Positions 47,342 through 55,684 of a stretch of 64,000 nucleotides of DNA are shown piece by piece (the stretch's first letter is position 1; each line of letters begins with the position of its first letter). The notes below the pieces were generated by a model that did no database searches, was not told the origin of the DNA, and worked only from the letters and a program-made list of their open reading frames with translations. The position numbers and the translations under genes are program-made. Origin of the DNA: Saccharopolyspora gloriosae. Lineage in GTDB: Bacteria; Actinomycetota; Actinomycetes; Mycobacteriales; Pseudonocardiaceae. The stretch lies in the NCBI RefSeq assembly GCF_022828475.1, contig NZ_CP059557.1:620001-684000 (forward strand). Direction: 5' to 3'.

Positions 47342-47647
47342 TCAGTGCCCGAGCCGCCCCCGGCCCAGGCGGAGGAGGATCATGGCGAGTTCTCGGCCTT
47401 CTGGTCCCAGGTCTCGGTAGCGGGCGAGTACGTCCATTTCGCGGTTGTAGACGATTCGGGGGCCGCCGTCGGCCATTCTGGCCTCGCCGACCTGGCGGGA
47501 GACCTCGGCGCGGCGCTTGATCAGGCGGAGGATCTCGGCGTCGAGGTAGTCGATCTCCTCGCGGAAACCGGAGATGGCCTCCGTGGCCGGACGCGTGGCG
47601 TCGGTCGGTTCGGGCTGGTTCTGGTCACCGTCCACAGCGGCGTTCAT
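47342..47647 (-). CDS. chorismate mutase (AroQ type)
   Basis: The 101-residue enzyme rearranges chorismate to prephenate for Phe and Tyr synthesis. The all-helical AroQ fold is visible with EIDYLDAEILRLIKRRAEVS and YNREMDVLARYRDLGPEG. It matches the cytoplasmic M. tuberculosis enzyme Rv0948c, a weak mutase activated by binding DAHP synthase; the short C-terminus LLRLGRGRLGH fits this class. ATG 47647 has GGAGGAC upstream. It is divergent from pcrA, as in M. tuberculosis. Confidence 0.93.
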   Translation of the reverse strand: MNAAVDGDQNQPEPTDATRPATEAISGFREEIDYLDAEILRLIKRRAEVSRQVGEARMADGGPRIVYNREMDVLARYRDLGPEGRELAMILLRLGRGRLGH

Positions 47648-47953
47648 GACTCGTCCTCCGAATCGGCCCCACCCCGGACCGGACATGTGAAACGCCCCGA
47701 GTCCGAGGACTCCGGGGCGTCGTAGTGGTGTGCGCTCACACGGCTACGGGCGTCGGAATCCCGGTCCGCCCGTAGTAAAAGTTCGCGCAGGAGATGCGCT
47801 TCCGCGTCAGCACGTCGCCCAGTCTGCCACAGCCCGCAACCCATCGGCCATCAGCCGGGAGGGTTCTCCCGGTGGATGGGAACGGTCGTCGGGGATCCGG
47901 CACCCGGGCGCGAGCGGGGAGCTGTCGGGGGCGGCCGGTAACGTGGATCGGCG
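47648..47953. other. intergenic between chorismate mutase and pcrA
   Basis: This divergent control region of about 306 bp holds no gene. TAACGT at 47939-47944 is the probable -10 box of pcrA. No other element was identified. Confidence 0.55.
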
Positions 47954-50407
47954 ATGAGCACCCTCTTCGATCTCCCGCATGACGGTTCCTCCGAGTCCGG
48001 TTCCGGCCCGGCGGGGCACGAACCGGACGCCCTGCTCGCGGGCCTGAACTCGCAGCAGCGCGATGCCGTGGAGCATTCCGGTTCGCCGCTGTTGATCGTC
48101 GCGGGCGCCGGGTCCGGCAAGACCAGGGTGCTCACCAGCCGCATCGCGCACCTGCTCGCGCAGGGCGTGCACCCCGGCCAGATCATGGCGATCACCTTCA
48201 CCAACAAGGCCGCCGCGGAGATGAAGGAACGCGTCGGCGACCTGGTGGGCCGCCGGGCGAACGCGATGTGGGTGTCCACGTTCCACTCGATGTGCGTGCG
48301 GGTGCTGCGCCGCGAGGCGAAGACGCTGGGGTTGTCGTCGAACTTCTCCATCTACGACTCCGACGACTCGAAGCGGCTGATCACGATGATCGGCCGGGAG
48401 CTGGAGCTCGACTCGAAGCGCTACCCGGCGCGGACCCTGTCGATCCAGGTGTCGAACCTGAAGAACGAGCTCGTCACGCCGGAGGAAGCGGCCGAGCGCG
48501 CGGGCAACGACATGGAGCGCAAGGTCGCCCAGGTCTACGCCGCTTACCAGCGCAGGCTCGTCGACTCGCAGGCCATGGACTTCGACGACTTGATCATGCG
48601 CACGGTCGACCTGCTGCGGGACCACCCGGACATCGCCGAGCACTACCGGCGCCGCTTCCGGCACGTGATGGTCGACGAGTACCAGGACACCAACCACGCG
48701 CAGTACGCACTGGTCCGCGAGTTGGTCGGGACCGAGGACACCGAGCTGGGCACCCCGCCCGCGGAGCTGTGCGTCGTCGGTGACGCCGACCAGTCGATCT
48801 ACGCGTTCCGCGGCGCGACGATCCGCAACATCGAGGAGTTCGAGCGCGACTACCCGCAGGCGCGCACGATCCTGCTGGAGCAGAACTACCGTTCCACCCA
48901 GACGATCCTGACCGCGGCGAACTCGGTGATCCGCCGCAACCCGAACCGCCGGGACAAGCGGCTGTGGAGCGAAGCGGGCGATGGCGCTCCGATCGTCGGC
49001 TACGTCGCGGACAACGAGCACGACGAGGCGGCGTTCGTGGCCGGCGAGATCGACCGGCTCGTCGACGACGGCGAGGTCACGTTCAACGACATCGCCGTGT
49101 TCTACCGGACCAACAACCAGTCCCGCGTCTTCGAAGAGGTCTTCATCCGCCTCGGCCTGCCCTACCGCGTGGTCGGCGGCGTGCGGTTCTACGAGCGCCG
49201 CGAGGTCCGGGACGCGCTGGCCTACCTGCGGGTGCTGGACAACCCGGACGACACGGTGAGCTTGCGGCGCATCCTCAACGTGCCCAAGCGAGGCATCGGG
49301 GATCGGGCGGAGGCGGTCGTCGCCGCGCACGCCGATCAGCAGCGGATCTCGTTCGCGGCGGCGCTGCGGATGGCCTCGCAGAACCGGATTCCGGCGTTGG
49401 CGACCCGCGCGCAAAAACAGATCGCCGGGTTCGTGGCGCTGCTCGACGAACTCGGCGAGATCGCCCGCGAATCCGATGTGGCCGAGGTCCTCGACAAGGT
49501 GCTGGAACGCACCGGCTACCGCGGTGAGCTGGAAGCCAGCGACGACCCGCAGGACGCGACGCGGGTGGAGAACCTGACGGAACTGGTGACGGTGGCCAGG
49601 GAGTTCATCGAGGCCCGCGCGCCCCAAGCCGGGGAAGTGGCGGCCGATGCCGCCGACCCGTCGGCGGAGGCCGTGGTGGCCCCGCCGGAACCGGCCGTGG
49701 AGGACACCGAGGAACAGGCGCTGGGCCTGCCCGCCGACGACTCGCTGTCGGCGTTCCTGGAGCGCGTGTCGCTGGTCGCTGACGCCGATTCGCTGCCGGA
49801 GTCCGGCGACGGCGTGGTCACCTTGATGACCCTGCACACCGCGAAGGGCCTGGAGTTCCCGGTGGTGTTCTCCACCGGCTGGGAAGACGGGATCTTCCCG
49901 CACATGCGGGCGCTGAGCGACCCGGCGGAGCTCGCCGAAGAGCGCAGGCTCGCCTACGTGGGCATCACCCGCGCCCGGCAGCGGCTGTACTTGTCGCGGG
50001 CGTTGATGCGTTCGGCGTGGGGCCAGCCGATGACGAATCCGGCTTCGCGGTTCCTCGGCGAGATCCCCGAGGAGTTGCTGGACTGGCGCCGCATCGAACC
50101 GGAGCGCTCCGCACCGCAGGTGCGCAGCACCTGGGGCGGGCGCAGCGGCTTCGACCGGGGAGGTTCGGACTCGGCGCAGGCGTCGGTGGCGGCGCGCGGG
50201 CTGCGCAGCACCGGGGCGCCCGGCTGGAAGGACACAGTGTCGATCAAGCTGGACGCCGGGGACCGGGTGACGCACGACAAGTACGGCCTGGGCACCGTCC
50301 TAGCCACCGAAGGCGAAGGGCCGCGCGCCACAGCGACGATCGACTTCGGCAGTGCGGGAACAGTCCGCTTGATGCTCATCGGCAGCGTTCCACTTACTAA
50401 GCTCTGA
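47954..50407 (+). CDS. pcrA: ATP-dependent DNA helicase PcrA/UvrD1
   Basis: The 817-residue SF1A helicase unwinds DNA 3' to 5' in nucleotide-excision repair and at stalled forks. Motifs in order: Q-motif LNSQQRDAVEH, Walker A GAGSGKTRVL (about residue 50), VDEYQDTNHAQY, GDADQSIYAFRGAT, QNYRSTQTILTAAN, VTLMTLHTAKGLEFPVVF and VGITRARQRLYLSRAL. The C-terminal tail includes a Tudor-like module (GDRVTHDKYGLGTVLATEGE) that binds RNA polymerase. ATG 47954 has no clear ribosome-binding site; TAACGT lies 9 nt upstream. A family B composite element follows the stop. Confidence 0.97.
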   Translation: MSTLFDLPHDGSSESGSGPAGHEPDALLAGLNSQQRDAVEHSGSPLLIVAGAGSGKTRVLTSRIAHLLAQGVHPGQIMAITFTNKAAAEMKERVGDLVGRRANAMWVSTFHSMCVRVLRREAKTLGLSSNFSIYDSDDSKRLITMIGRELELDSKRYPARTLSIQVSNLKNELVTPEEAAERAGNDMERKVAQVYAAYQRRLVDSQAMDFDDLIMRTVDLLRDHPDIAEHYRRRFRHVMVDEYQDTNHAQYALVRELVGTEDTELGTPPAELCVVGDADQSIYAFRGATIRNIEEFERDYPQARTILLEQNYRSTQTILTAANSVIRRNPNRRDKRLWSEAGDGAPIVGYVADNEHDEAAFVAGEIDRLVDDGEVTFNDIAVFYRTNNQSRVFEEVFIRLGLPYRVVGGVRFYERREVRDALAYLRVLDNPDDTVSLRRILNVPKRGIGDRAEAVVAAHADQQRISFAAALRMASQNRIPALATRAQKQIAGFVALLDELGEIARESDVAEVLDKVLERTGYRGELEASDDPQDATRVENLTELVTVAREFIEARAPQAGEVAADAADPSAEAVVAPPEPAVEDTEEQALGLPADDSLSAFLERVSLVADADSLPESGDGVVTLMTLHTAKGLEFPVVFSTGWEDGIFPHMRALSDPAELAEERRLAYVGITRARQRLYLSRALMRSAWGQPMTNPASRFLGEIPEELLDWRRIEPERSAPQVRSTWGGRSGFDRGGSDSAQASVAARGLRSTGAPGWKDTVSIKLDAGDRVTHDKYGLGTVLATEGEGPRATATIDFGSAGTVRLMLIGSVPLTKL

Positions 50408-50445
50408 GCTGGTTTTGCGGCTCTTTTTGCTTGGGTGGTCGGGTG

Positions 50446-50544
50446 GCGGAACCTCAGCTGTCTTCTCGCTGCGGGATCTTTTTCCCTAGTGGCTCCGCCA
50501 CGAGGGAAAAAGCTGTCCTCGCGAGAAGACAGCTGAGAACCCGC
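50446..50544. repeat. family B structured element, copy 3 (99 nt)
   Basis: Stem CTCAG-CTGTCTT-CTCGC / GCGAG-AAGACAG-CTGAG, inner CTTTTTCCC/GGGAAAAAG, apical GTGGC-tcc-GCCAC, with the unchanged loops AAC/AAC and TGCGGGAT/CTGTCCTC. It begins 38 bp after the pcrA stop. Confidence 0.93.
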
Positions 50545-50570
50545 GGGTGGTCGGTTTTTTGACGTGGGCT

Positions 50571-50820
50571 ATGTGCTTCGCACATCCAGGCACGGCTTCG
50601 CCGTAAGGCACGGCCTTCCGGCCGCGAGGCATGGCTTCGCCGTAAGGCACGGCCTTCGGCCGCGAGGCATGGCTTCGCCGTAAGGCACGGCCTTCGGCCG
50701 CGAGGCATGGCTTCGCCGTAAGGCACGGCCTTCGGCCGCGAGGCATGGCTTCGCCGTAAGGCACGGCCTTCGGCCGCGAGGCATGGCTTCGCCGTAAGGC
50801 ACGGCCTTCGGCCGTGAGGC
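50571..50820. repeat. mini-hairpin array of six 38-bp units
   Basis: A leading hairpin ATGTGC-TTC-GCACAT (50571-50585) is followed by units starting at 50589, 50628, 50666, 50704, 50742 and 50780. Each unit carries ATGGCTTCGCCGT and CGGCCTTCGGCCG hairpins joined by AAGGCA or GAGGCA. Units are almost identical, indicating recent expansion. The 50408-50924 stretch has no gene. Confidence 0.93.
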
Positions 50821-50924
50821 GGGTGGGGCTTCGCTCGCCCTTTGCCGCACCTAGGGCACGGCTTCGTCGCGAGGGTTGTTTTGCAGGTTTGCGGGATGCG
50901 TCGTCGGCTGTGTGGAGTCGTCGT

Positions 50925-51761
50925 TCAGCGGGTTGGGCTTGTTCGGTCGAAGTGCATGGAGAGGATCAGGGCGAGGTCGCGGAAGGCCGGGATTTTGCCG
51001 AGTGCTCGTACCAAGGTGCGGTAGGCGGGTTCGAGCCGGTCCAGGCCGGGCAGGTCGAAGAACGTGCGCTGCCGGTCCAGCAGCAGGCCCGGGACCGCCC
51101 GCTCCAGCTCGGCGCCGCTGCGCACTCCCCAGGTCAACCGGGCTTTGGCCGCGCGCACAACTCGGTTCACCACGGCCCAGCGCACTGCCAGCGGGCTGTG
51201 CACGTCGCAGATGAGGTGGCCGCTGGGGAAGTGCTCGGTGATCCGACGCAGCAGCGCGATGCCTTCAGCGGGCTCCAGGTACATGGTGAGGCCTTCGGCG
51301 ATCACCAGGGCGGGCTTGTCGGCGGGGACGTCGCGCAGCAGGTCCGGCGCGGTCACCGAGGACGCGATGGTGTGGTGGTGCTCCCGCCCCGGGTAGATCC
51401 GGTTGCGGAGTTCGATCACCTCGGGGAAGTCGACGTCGTACCACTCGACGCTCGGCGGCGGATCCAGCCGCCGTCCGCGGCTGTCCAATCCGCAACCGAG
51501 GTGCAGCACTGTGACATCGGGATTCGCGGCCAACCGCTCGGCGGTGAGGTCGTCGAACGCGCGCCCGCGTATCGCGATGGACAGCGCGTCGTCTCCGCGC
51601 AGCCCGGTCGAGTCGAAGTCGTGGTCGATGCGCCGGACCGCCTCTTCGGCGTACGGGTCGTGCAGCACCGGGTTCGCGCTCCGGCTGTGCAGCGCCCGGC
51701 CGTAGAGAGTGGCGAGCATGGTGGCGCGGGTACCGGTGAAATCCGCCTTCTCCAACGGCAT
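50925..51761 (-). CDS. LCM/PPM family SAM-dependent methyltransferase
   Basis: The 278-residue protein has the leucine carboxyl methyltransferase-type fold: the SAM-binding VLHLGCGLDSRGRRL, EWYDVDFPEVIELRN and ALVIAEGLTMYLEP. Bacterial members such as TcmP methylate carboxyl or hydroxyl groups of secondary metabolites; the substrate here is unknown. GGGGAGGG precedes the ATG. No biosynthetic cluster surrounds it, and it is an insertion into the pcrA-M23 neighbourhood. Confidence 0.9.
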   Translation of the reverse strand: MPLEKADFTGTRATMLATLYGRALHSRSANPVLHDPYAEEAVRRIDHDFDSTGLRGDDALSIAIRGRAFDDLTAERLAANPDVTVLHLGCGLDSRGRRLDPPPSVEWYDVDFPEVIELRNRIYPGREHHHTIASSVTAPDLLRDVPADKPALVIAEGLTMYLEPAEGIALLRRITEHFPSGHLICDVHSPLAVRWAVVNRVVRAAKARLTWGVRSGAELERAVPGLLLDRQRTFFDLPGLDRLEPAYRTLVRALGKIPAFRDLALILSMHFDRTSPTR

Positions 51762-51881
51762 GCGAGGCCCTCCCCAGAAGCGATGTGCGGGCGACTGGAG
51801 GAAACCCTGCGCTTCTTCGCGCTCATCCGCGAGGAGATATGCCCACGCTCACGGGGAAAGGCGAGCTGGACGGAGCCGAAC

Positions 51882-51918
51882 GGGGCGGACGGCCGTTGTG
51901 CAGCCGGCCATCCGCCCC
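51882..51918 (-). terminator. terminator hairpin after the M23 gene
   Basis: A 14-base arm (51882-51895) pairs with 51905-51918 with one mismatch and a 9-base loop, starting 7 bp after the stop. Confidence 0.7.
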
Positions 51919-51924
51919 GGTGGA

Positions 51925-52746
51925 TCAGCTGACCTCGACGCCGCGGGCGCTCAGCCAAGGCATCGGGTTGATCTTCTTGCCGCTGGCGTTCCACACCTCG
52001 AAGTGCAGGTGGGTGCCGGTGGAGAAACCACGGTTGCCCATGGTGGCGATCTGATCGCCCGCCTTGACCTTCTCGCCTTCGCTGGCGGTGATGGTGTTGA
52101 CGTGGCCGTAAACGGTGATCGTGCCGTCCTCGTGCTGCACGCGGACCCACATGCCGAAGCCGCTGGCCGCGCCCGCTTCGATGACCACGCCGTCCTGGGC
52201 GGAGACGATCGGGGTGCCCTTGCTGTTGGCGATGTCGATGCCGTAGTGCGTGGTGCCCCAGCGGCCGCCGAAACCGGAGGTGAAGGAGCCTTCGGCGGGC
52301 TTGACCACCTTCGGCCGCTTGGCCTCTTCCTCGGCGGCGATCCGCTCGGCTTCTTCTTCCGCGCGCTTCTCGGAGATCCGCTCGCTCTTGGCGAGCTTCT
52401 CGACCTCGGAGCTGCTGTCGGCCTTGGTGACCGGCAGCATCTCGGGCGCGGGCGCGGAGCCGCCCATGCCGCTGCCGGAATCATCGGTCGCGGCGGTGCC
52501 GAACGAGGCGGCGGCATCCTGGCCGGAAGCCAGCGGGGTGATGCCGTCCTGGTCGGGTGCGGGCTCGCCGCTGGCCATCGACTGGCCGGCCGCGGCGAAG
52601 GCTCCTGCGGCGACGGCGGCGACGACCAAGCGTCCGCGAATGACTGACGGTGGGGTGGAGAACCGCCGCTGGCGCTGATGCGGGGGATCGTGCGGGGACG
52701 ACTCCTCGGCGATCGGGGCGCCGCCGGGGGAGCGGTGTCGAGACAA
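51925..52746 (-). CDS. M23 family peptidoglycan endopeptidase-like protein
   Basis: The product has a cytoplasmic lead, a membrane anchor or signal (VVAAVAAGAFAAAGQSMASG), an alpha-helical charged segment (KRAEEEAERIAAEEEAKR) and a LytM/M23 domain with Zn ligands in HYGIDIA and HLHFEV. It should cut or bind peptidoglycan stem cross-links in the envelope. I prefer the TTG at 52746 (273 residues) because GGAAGGG lies 6 bases upstream; a TTG at 52845 (306 residues) has no ribosome-binding site. The orthologue Rv0950c lies between pcrA and sucC in M. tuberculosis. Confidence 0.9.
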   Translation of the reverse strand: MSRHRSPGGAPIAEESSPHDPPHQRQRRFSTPPSVIRGRLVVAAVAAGAFAAAGQSMASGEPAPDQDGITPLASGQDAAASFGTAATDDSGSGMGGSAPAPEMLPVTKADSSSEVEKLAKSERISEKRAEEEAERIAAEEEAKRPKVVKPAEGSFTSGFGGRWGTTHYGIDIANSKGTPIVSAQDGVVIEAGAASGFGMWVRVQHEDGTITVYGHVNTITASEGEKVKAGDQIATMGNRGFSTGTHLHFEVWNASGKKINPMPWLSARGVEVS

Positions 52747-52944
52747 GGCCTGCCCTTCCGTCTCGGGGAGTCCGTCACTGGCTCCCGGACGGGGTTCCGG
52801 GGCGCCGGTCGGGGTAACCGGCAAGTCGTGATCGGACCGTGACAACGGACCGGGGGACAGTAACCAGGCTGATCCCCTAGGGGCAAATCCCGATCAGTGG
52901 CCGTTCGCTCACGCACAGTGTCGAACAGGAGGTCGGCGGGCTCG

Positions 52945-53067
52945 GTGGCGCAAGGTGAAACCGCGATCCGGGTGGCGTTACCGAGTGGCACTGCCTGCCG
53001 GTTCGTGATCGAGGAAGACGCTCCCATTTGGACTATGGAGACGGGGCGGTTTCGCTTCGCCCGGTAA
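52945..53067 (+). CDS. possible 40-residue small protein
   Basis: A GTG with AGGAGG 12 bases upstream opens a frame beginning VAQGETAIRVALPSGTACRF and ending METGRFRFAR before TAA. About 72 percent of third positions are G or C, lower than in neighbouring genes, so it is either a fast-evolving small gene or chance. No family is recognised. It lies in the divergent gap between the M23 gene and the membrane protein gene at 53307. Confidence 0.3.
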   Translation: MAQGETAIRVALPSGTACRFVIEEDAPIWTMETGRFRFAR

Positions 53068-53306
53068 TGAGACACGCCGGAATGTGGTGCAAGTCACAGT
53101 AAAAACAACGCAACGCACCCAACCTTGATGACCCTTACGGGATCTCAAGTGGTTCAAGTGCGCCGTGCGCCCCGGTTATTCCCGGCCGCGCGAGACAGGC
53201 GATCACGAACACAACCGCCGCCGGTGGCCGATCCTCCGCGACCGTCCGTAGCGGGTCCGCAGATCCCCAAGGGGAAACCGGTCGATCGGTTGCTAGCGTC
53301 GGCGCG

Positions 53307-55109
53307 GTGAGCGCACGGCCCGATCTCCCGTTCGAAACTTCGGAGGCGCAGATGAGCCGTCCGGCGGCGCCCGAACCCGTCGGCCCCCCGGCAGGTCTCA
53401 CCGCGGCGATCGCGTTGTCCGCGCTCGGTGCACTGCTCACCGGGCTCGCCCCGCTGCTGAGCCTGGTCACGCCCGACATGCCCGCGGCTTTCCCGGCCTG
53501 GCCGGTGCTGCTGCTCCTGGCGCTGATCCCGGCCGTGCTCGCCGGGCTGTCCCGGCGCGCACGCCCCGCCGTGGCCGCCGCCGTTCTGCTCGGCCCCGCG
53601 GTGCTCGCGCCCGGTCGGCTGGTGCACGACGCGCAGCTCGTCGTCGACGCGGGCCTCGCCGCCCGGCCGGAGCTGCTGCTGCCGGACACGCTCGACCCGC
53701 TCGCCCCGGCCTTCGGAACCTGGGTGCTGCTCGCCGGGCACCTGCTCACCCTCGGCGCGGGCGTCCTCGCGCTGATCGCGGGGCGCGGGCTGTTCGACCA
53801 CGCGGGCGGCACCTCCTTCGGCGGTGATCCCTTCAGCGGACTTTCCGTCAGTGACGGCTCGTCCGACGACTCCTCCGGCGCGGCCGGAACGACTTCCGCC
53901 GCCGGAGCTCGCAGGCAGGGACTGCTCGCGCTGGTGCTGTGCGTGACCGCCGTCGCCGCGGTCGGCCTGCTGATGGGGCCGTTCACCTCCGACGACCCGT
54001 ACCTGCTGGCCAAGTCCGCGGTGGACGCGCCGGTCGCCGTCGCGGTCGGCAGCCTGCTGCTCGCGCTCGCGGTGCCCGCGGCCGCCGCGTTCATGGCCGG
54101 GGCGACCGATCCGGAACTGGTGCGCGGCGGACTGCTCGGCCTCGCCGCCGGACTGGCCGCCGCCGTGGTGCCGCCGCTGCTGGCGGTGGCCGTGCTGCCC
54201 CGGCTGCAACTCGGCTGGGGACCGGTGCTCGGCCTGGCAGGGGCCGTCGCGCTGGTGGCGCTCGCAGTGCCGGGCGGGCGCAGCCCCGACCGCGACCGCA
54301 ACGACGTGGCGTTGCCCGCGCTGACGAAACTGCTGCGGACCTCGGGCGGGCTGTCGCTGGCCGCCGGGGCGCTCGCGATCGCGGCGGCGCTCCTGCCGCA
54401 CCTGGAGATGCCCAGCTGGGTCGACGATCCGTCGCTGTACCCCGCGCGGCTGCTGTGGCCCGGCGGCATCGTGCTGGTGCTGCTCGGCGCGGGCCTGCTG
54501 GTGCCGCGGACCGCCATCGCGCTGCGCCCGACGCTGACCGTGGCGTGGGCGACGCTGCCGCTCGCGGGCGCCGCCGCGCTGGACACCGTGCTCACCTCCA
54601 CCCAGGTAGCGGGGGCGAGCGCCGGACCGGGCGCCTGGGCGTCCGGGGCGGCGATGGCGCTCGCGGTGCTCGCCGCGATCGTGGCCGCGCTGGCGGGCGG
54701 CGTGGAACGCGACGACGTGGACCTCACCGAGCGGGACTGGCGGCCGGTGGTGGCGGTGCCCGCCGGGATCTCGGCGCTGCTGGGACTGGCGGCGGTCCTG
54801 CTGCCGGTGCTCGCCGCCCCCGACTACACCGCGCCGGGCGTGTTCACCGAGTTCGGCACCACCTCGTGGGGCCTGATCGGGGCCGGTGTCGCGGTGCTGA
54901 TCGCCGCGGTGCTCGCCGCCCGCAGCCGTCCCGCGCGGGCGGTCGCACTGCTCGTCGGTGCCGCGCTGGTGATGGCGGTGCGCGCGCTGGAGTTCCCGCT
55001 CACCGCGGGCCGCACCGAAGGCGGCACTCCCGCGCTCGGACTGTGGTTCGCGATCGCGGCCGCCGTGGCGCTCTTGATCACCGCGGCCCTCGCCGCCCGC
55101 CGAGACTGA
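53307..55109 (+). CDS. large multi-pass membrane protein of unknown function
   Basis: The 600-residue protein has about 14 predicted membrane helices rich in Ala, Leu and Val, with one cytoplasmic or external loop of about 60 residues containing a Ser/Gly/Asp stretch (about 170-200). It has no catalytic motif that I recognise. GTG 53307 is preceded by TAGCGT at 7 nt, consistent with a leaderless start; ATG 53352 is an alternative. It lies between the M23 gene and sucC. Confidence 0.82.
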   Translation: MSARPDLPFETSEAQMSRPAAPEPVGPPAGLTAAIALSALGALLTGLAPLLSLVTPDMPAAFPAWPVLLLLALIPAVLAGLSRRARPAVAAAVLLGPAVLAPGRLVHDAQLVVDAGLAARPELLLPDTLDPLAPAFGTWVLLAGHLLTLGAGVLALIAGRGLFDHAGGTSFGGDPFSGLSVSDGSSDDSSGAAGTTSAAGARRQGLLALVLCVTAVAAVGLLMGPFTSDDPYLLAKSAVDAPVAVAVGSLLLALAVPAAAAFMAGATDPELVRGGLLGLAAGLAAAVVPPLLAVAVLPRLQLGWGPVLGLAGAVALVALAVPGGRSPDRDRNDVALPALTKLLRTSGGLSLAAGALAIAAALLPHLEMPSWVDDPSLYPARLLWPGGIVLVLLGAGLLVPRTAIALRPTLTVAWATLPLAGAAALDTVLTSTQVAGASAGPGAWASGAAMALAVLAAIVAALAGGVERDDVDLTERDWRPVVAVPAGISALLGLAAVLLPVLAAPDYTAPGVFTEFGTTSWGLIGAGVAVLIAAVLAARSRPARAVALLVGAALVMAVRALEFPLTAGRTEGGTPALGLWFAIAAAVALLITAALAARRD

Positions 55110-55684
55110 ACGCCTTTTCGCGAGGAATCGAACGGTCCCGTACCCGGTGGATCCGGCGCTCTTCCGGCTCATCCTGGCCGATAGCGCCGTCCCGAGGTGC
55201 GGCGGTAGTCCAAATTGCGGCGGTCACGCTGCCTGCATCGGCGGTGGACTAGGGAGCCAGGGAGCTCGCGGTGTGGGGCGTCCCCCACGCGGTGGCGACA
55301 CCGCAAGGGCAAGTGCCGGCGCCAGGGAGCTCATCGGCGGGGAGGCCTGCCGTGGGGGCGGGGGGGCGACCGGTTCCGAGTCGGCCGCCGCGAGGTGGAC
55401 GAGGCGAACCAGCCGGTTCGACTCGCTCCGGCGGAATCTCACCGGGCCGGAAAAACCGGCGAAATTGTGTTCTGCGTCCCCTTGACGGCCCCCCAAGGGG
55501 TGTTCCGTTCGTCACTCAAGCGGCTCATCCAGCGGTTTCAACCCGGCGAAATAGCCGGTCTGGATGCATTCACCTGCGGCGATCGGGCCAATGGGGTGAG
55601 CCAGTTCACCGGGTGCGGCGCACCGGCGGTCCTCGCAGGTCGCTATCGTCGCCGAGTCCGACACCGACGTCGCAGGAGAGTCGA
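55110..55684. other. structured 575-bp region upstream of sucC
   Basis: No gene is supported. GCCAGGGAGCTC occurs twice (about 55257 and 55322). GTGTGGGGCG-TCCCCCAC and GGTGGCGACACC can form hairpins between them. Later CCTTGACGGCCCCCCAAGG forms another. TATCGT at 55644-55649 may be the sucC -10 box, giving a leader of about 30 nt. The repeated motif is unexplained. Confidence 0.5.

Noticed and set aside
47807..50275. A long minus-strand open frame opposite pcrA
   Set aside because: It is a shadow of the helicase gene, with no start signal or family features.
50589..50820. Regular 38-bp repeats that look like a CRISPR array
   Set aside because: Units join directly with no unique spacers, and no cas genes are nearby.
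52847..53300. A c-di-AMP (ydaO) riboswitch upstream of the M23 gene
   Set aside because: Such switches often precede cell-wall hydrolase genes in actinobacteria, but the conserved core motifs were not found.
55250..55340. A cobalamin riboswitch (B12 box-like GCCAGGGAG)
   Set aside because: The match stops after a few bases and the core motif near CCGCAACTG is missing.
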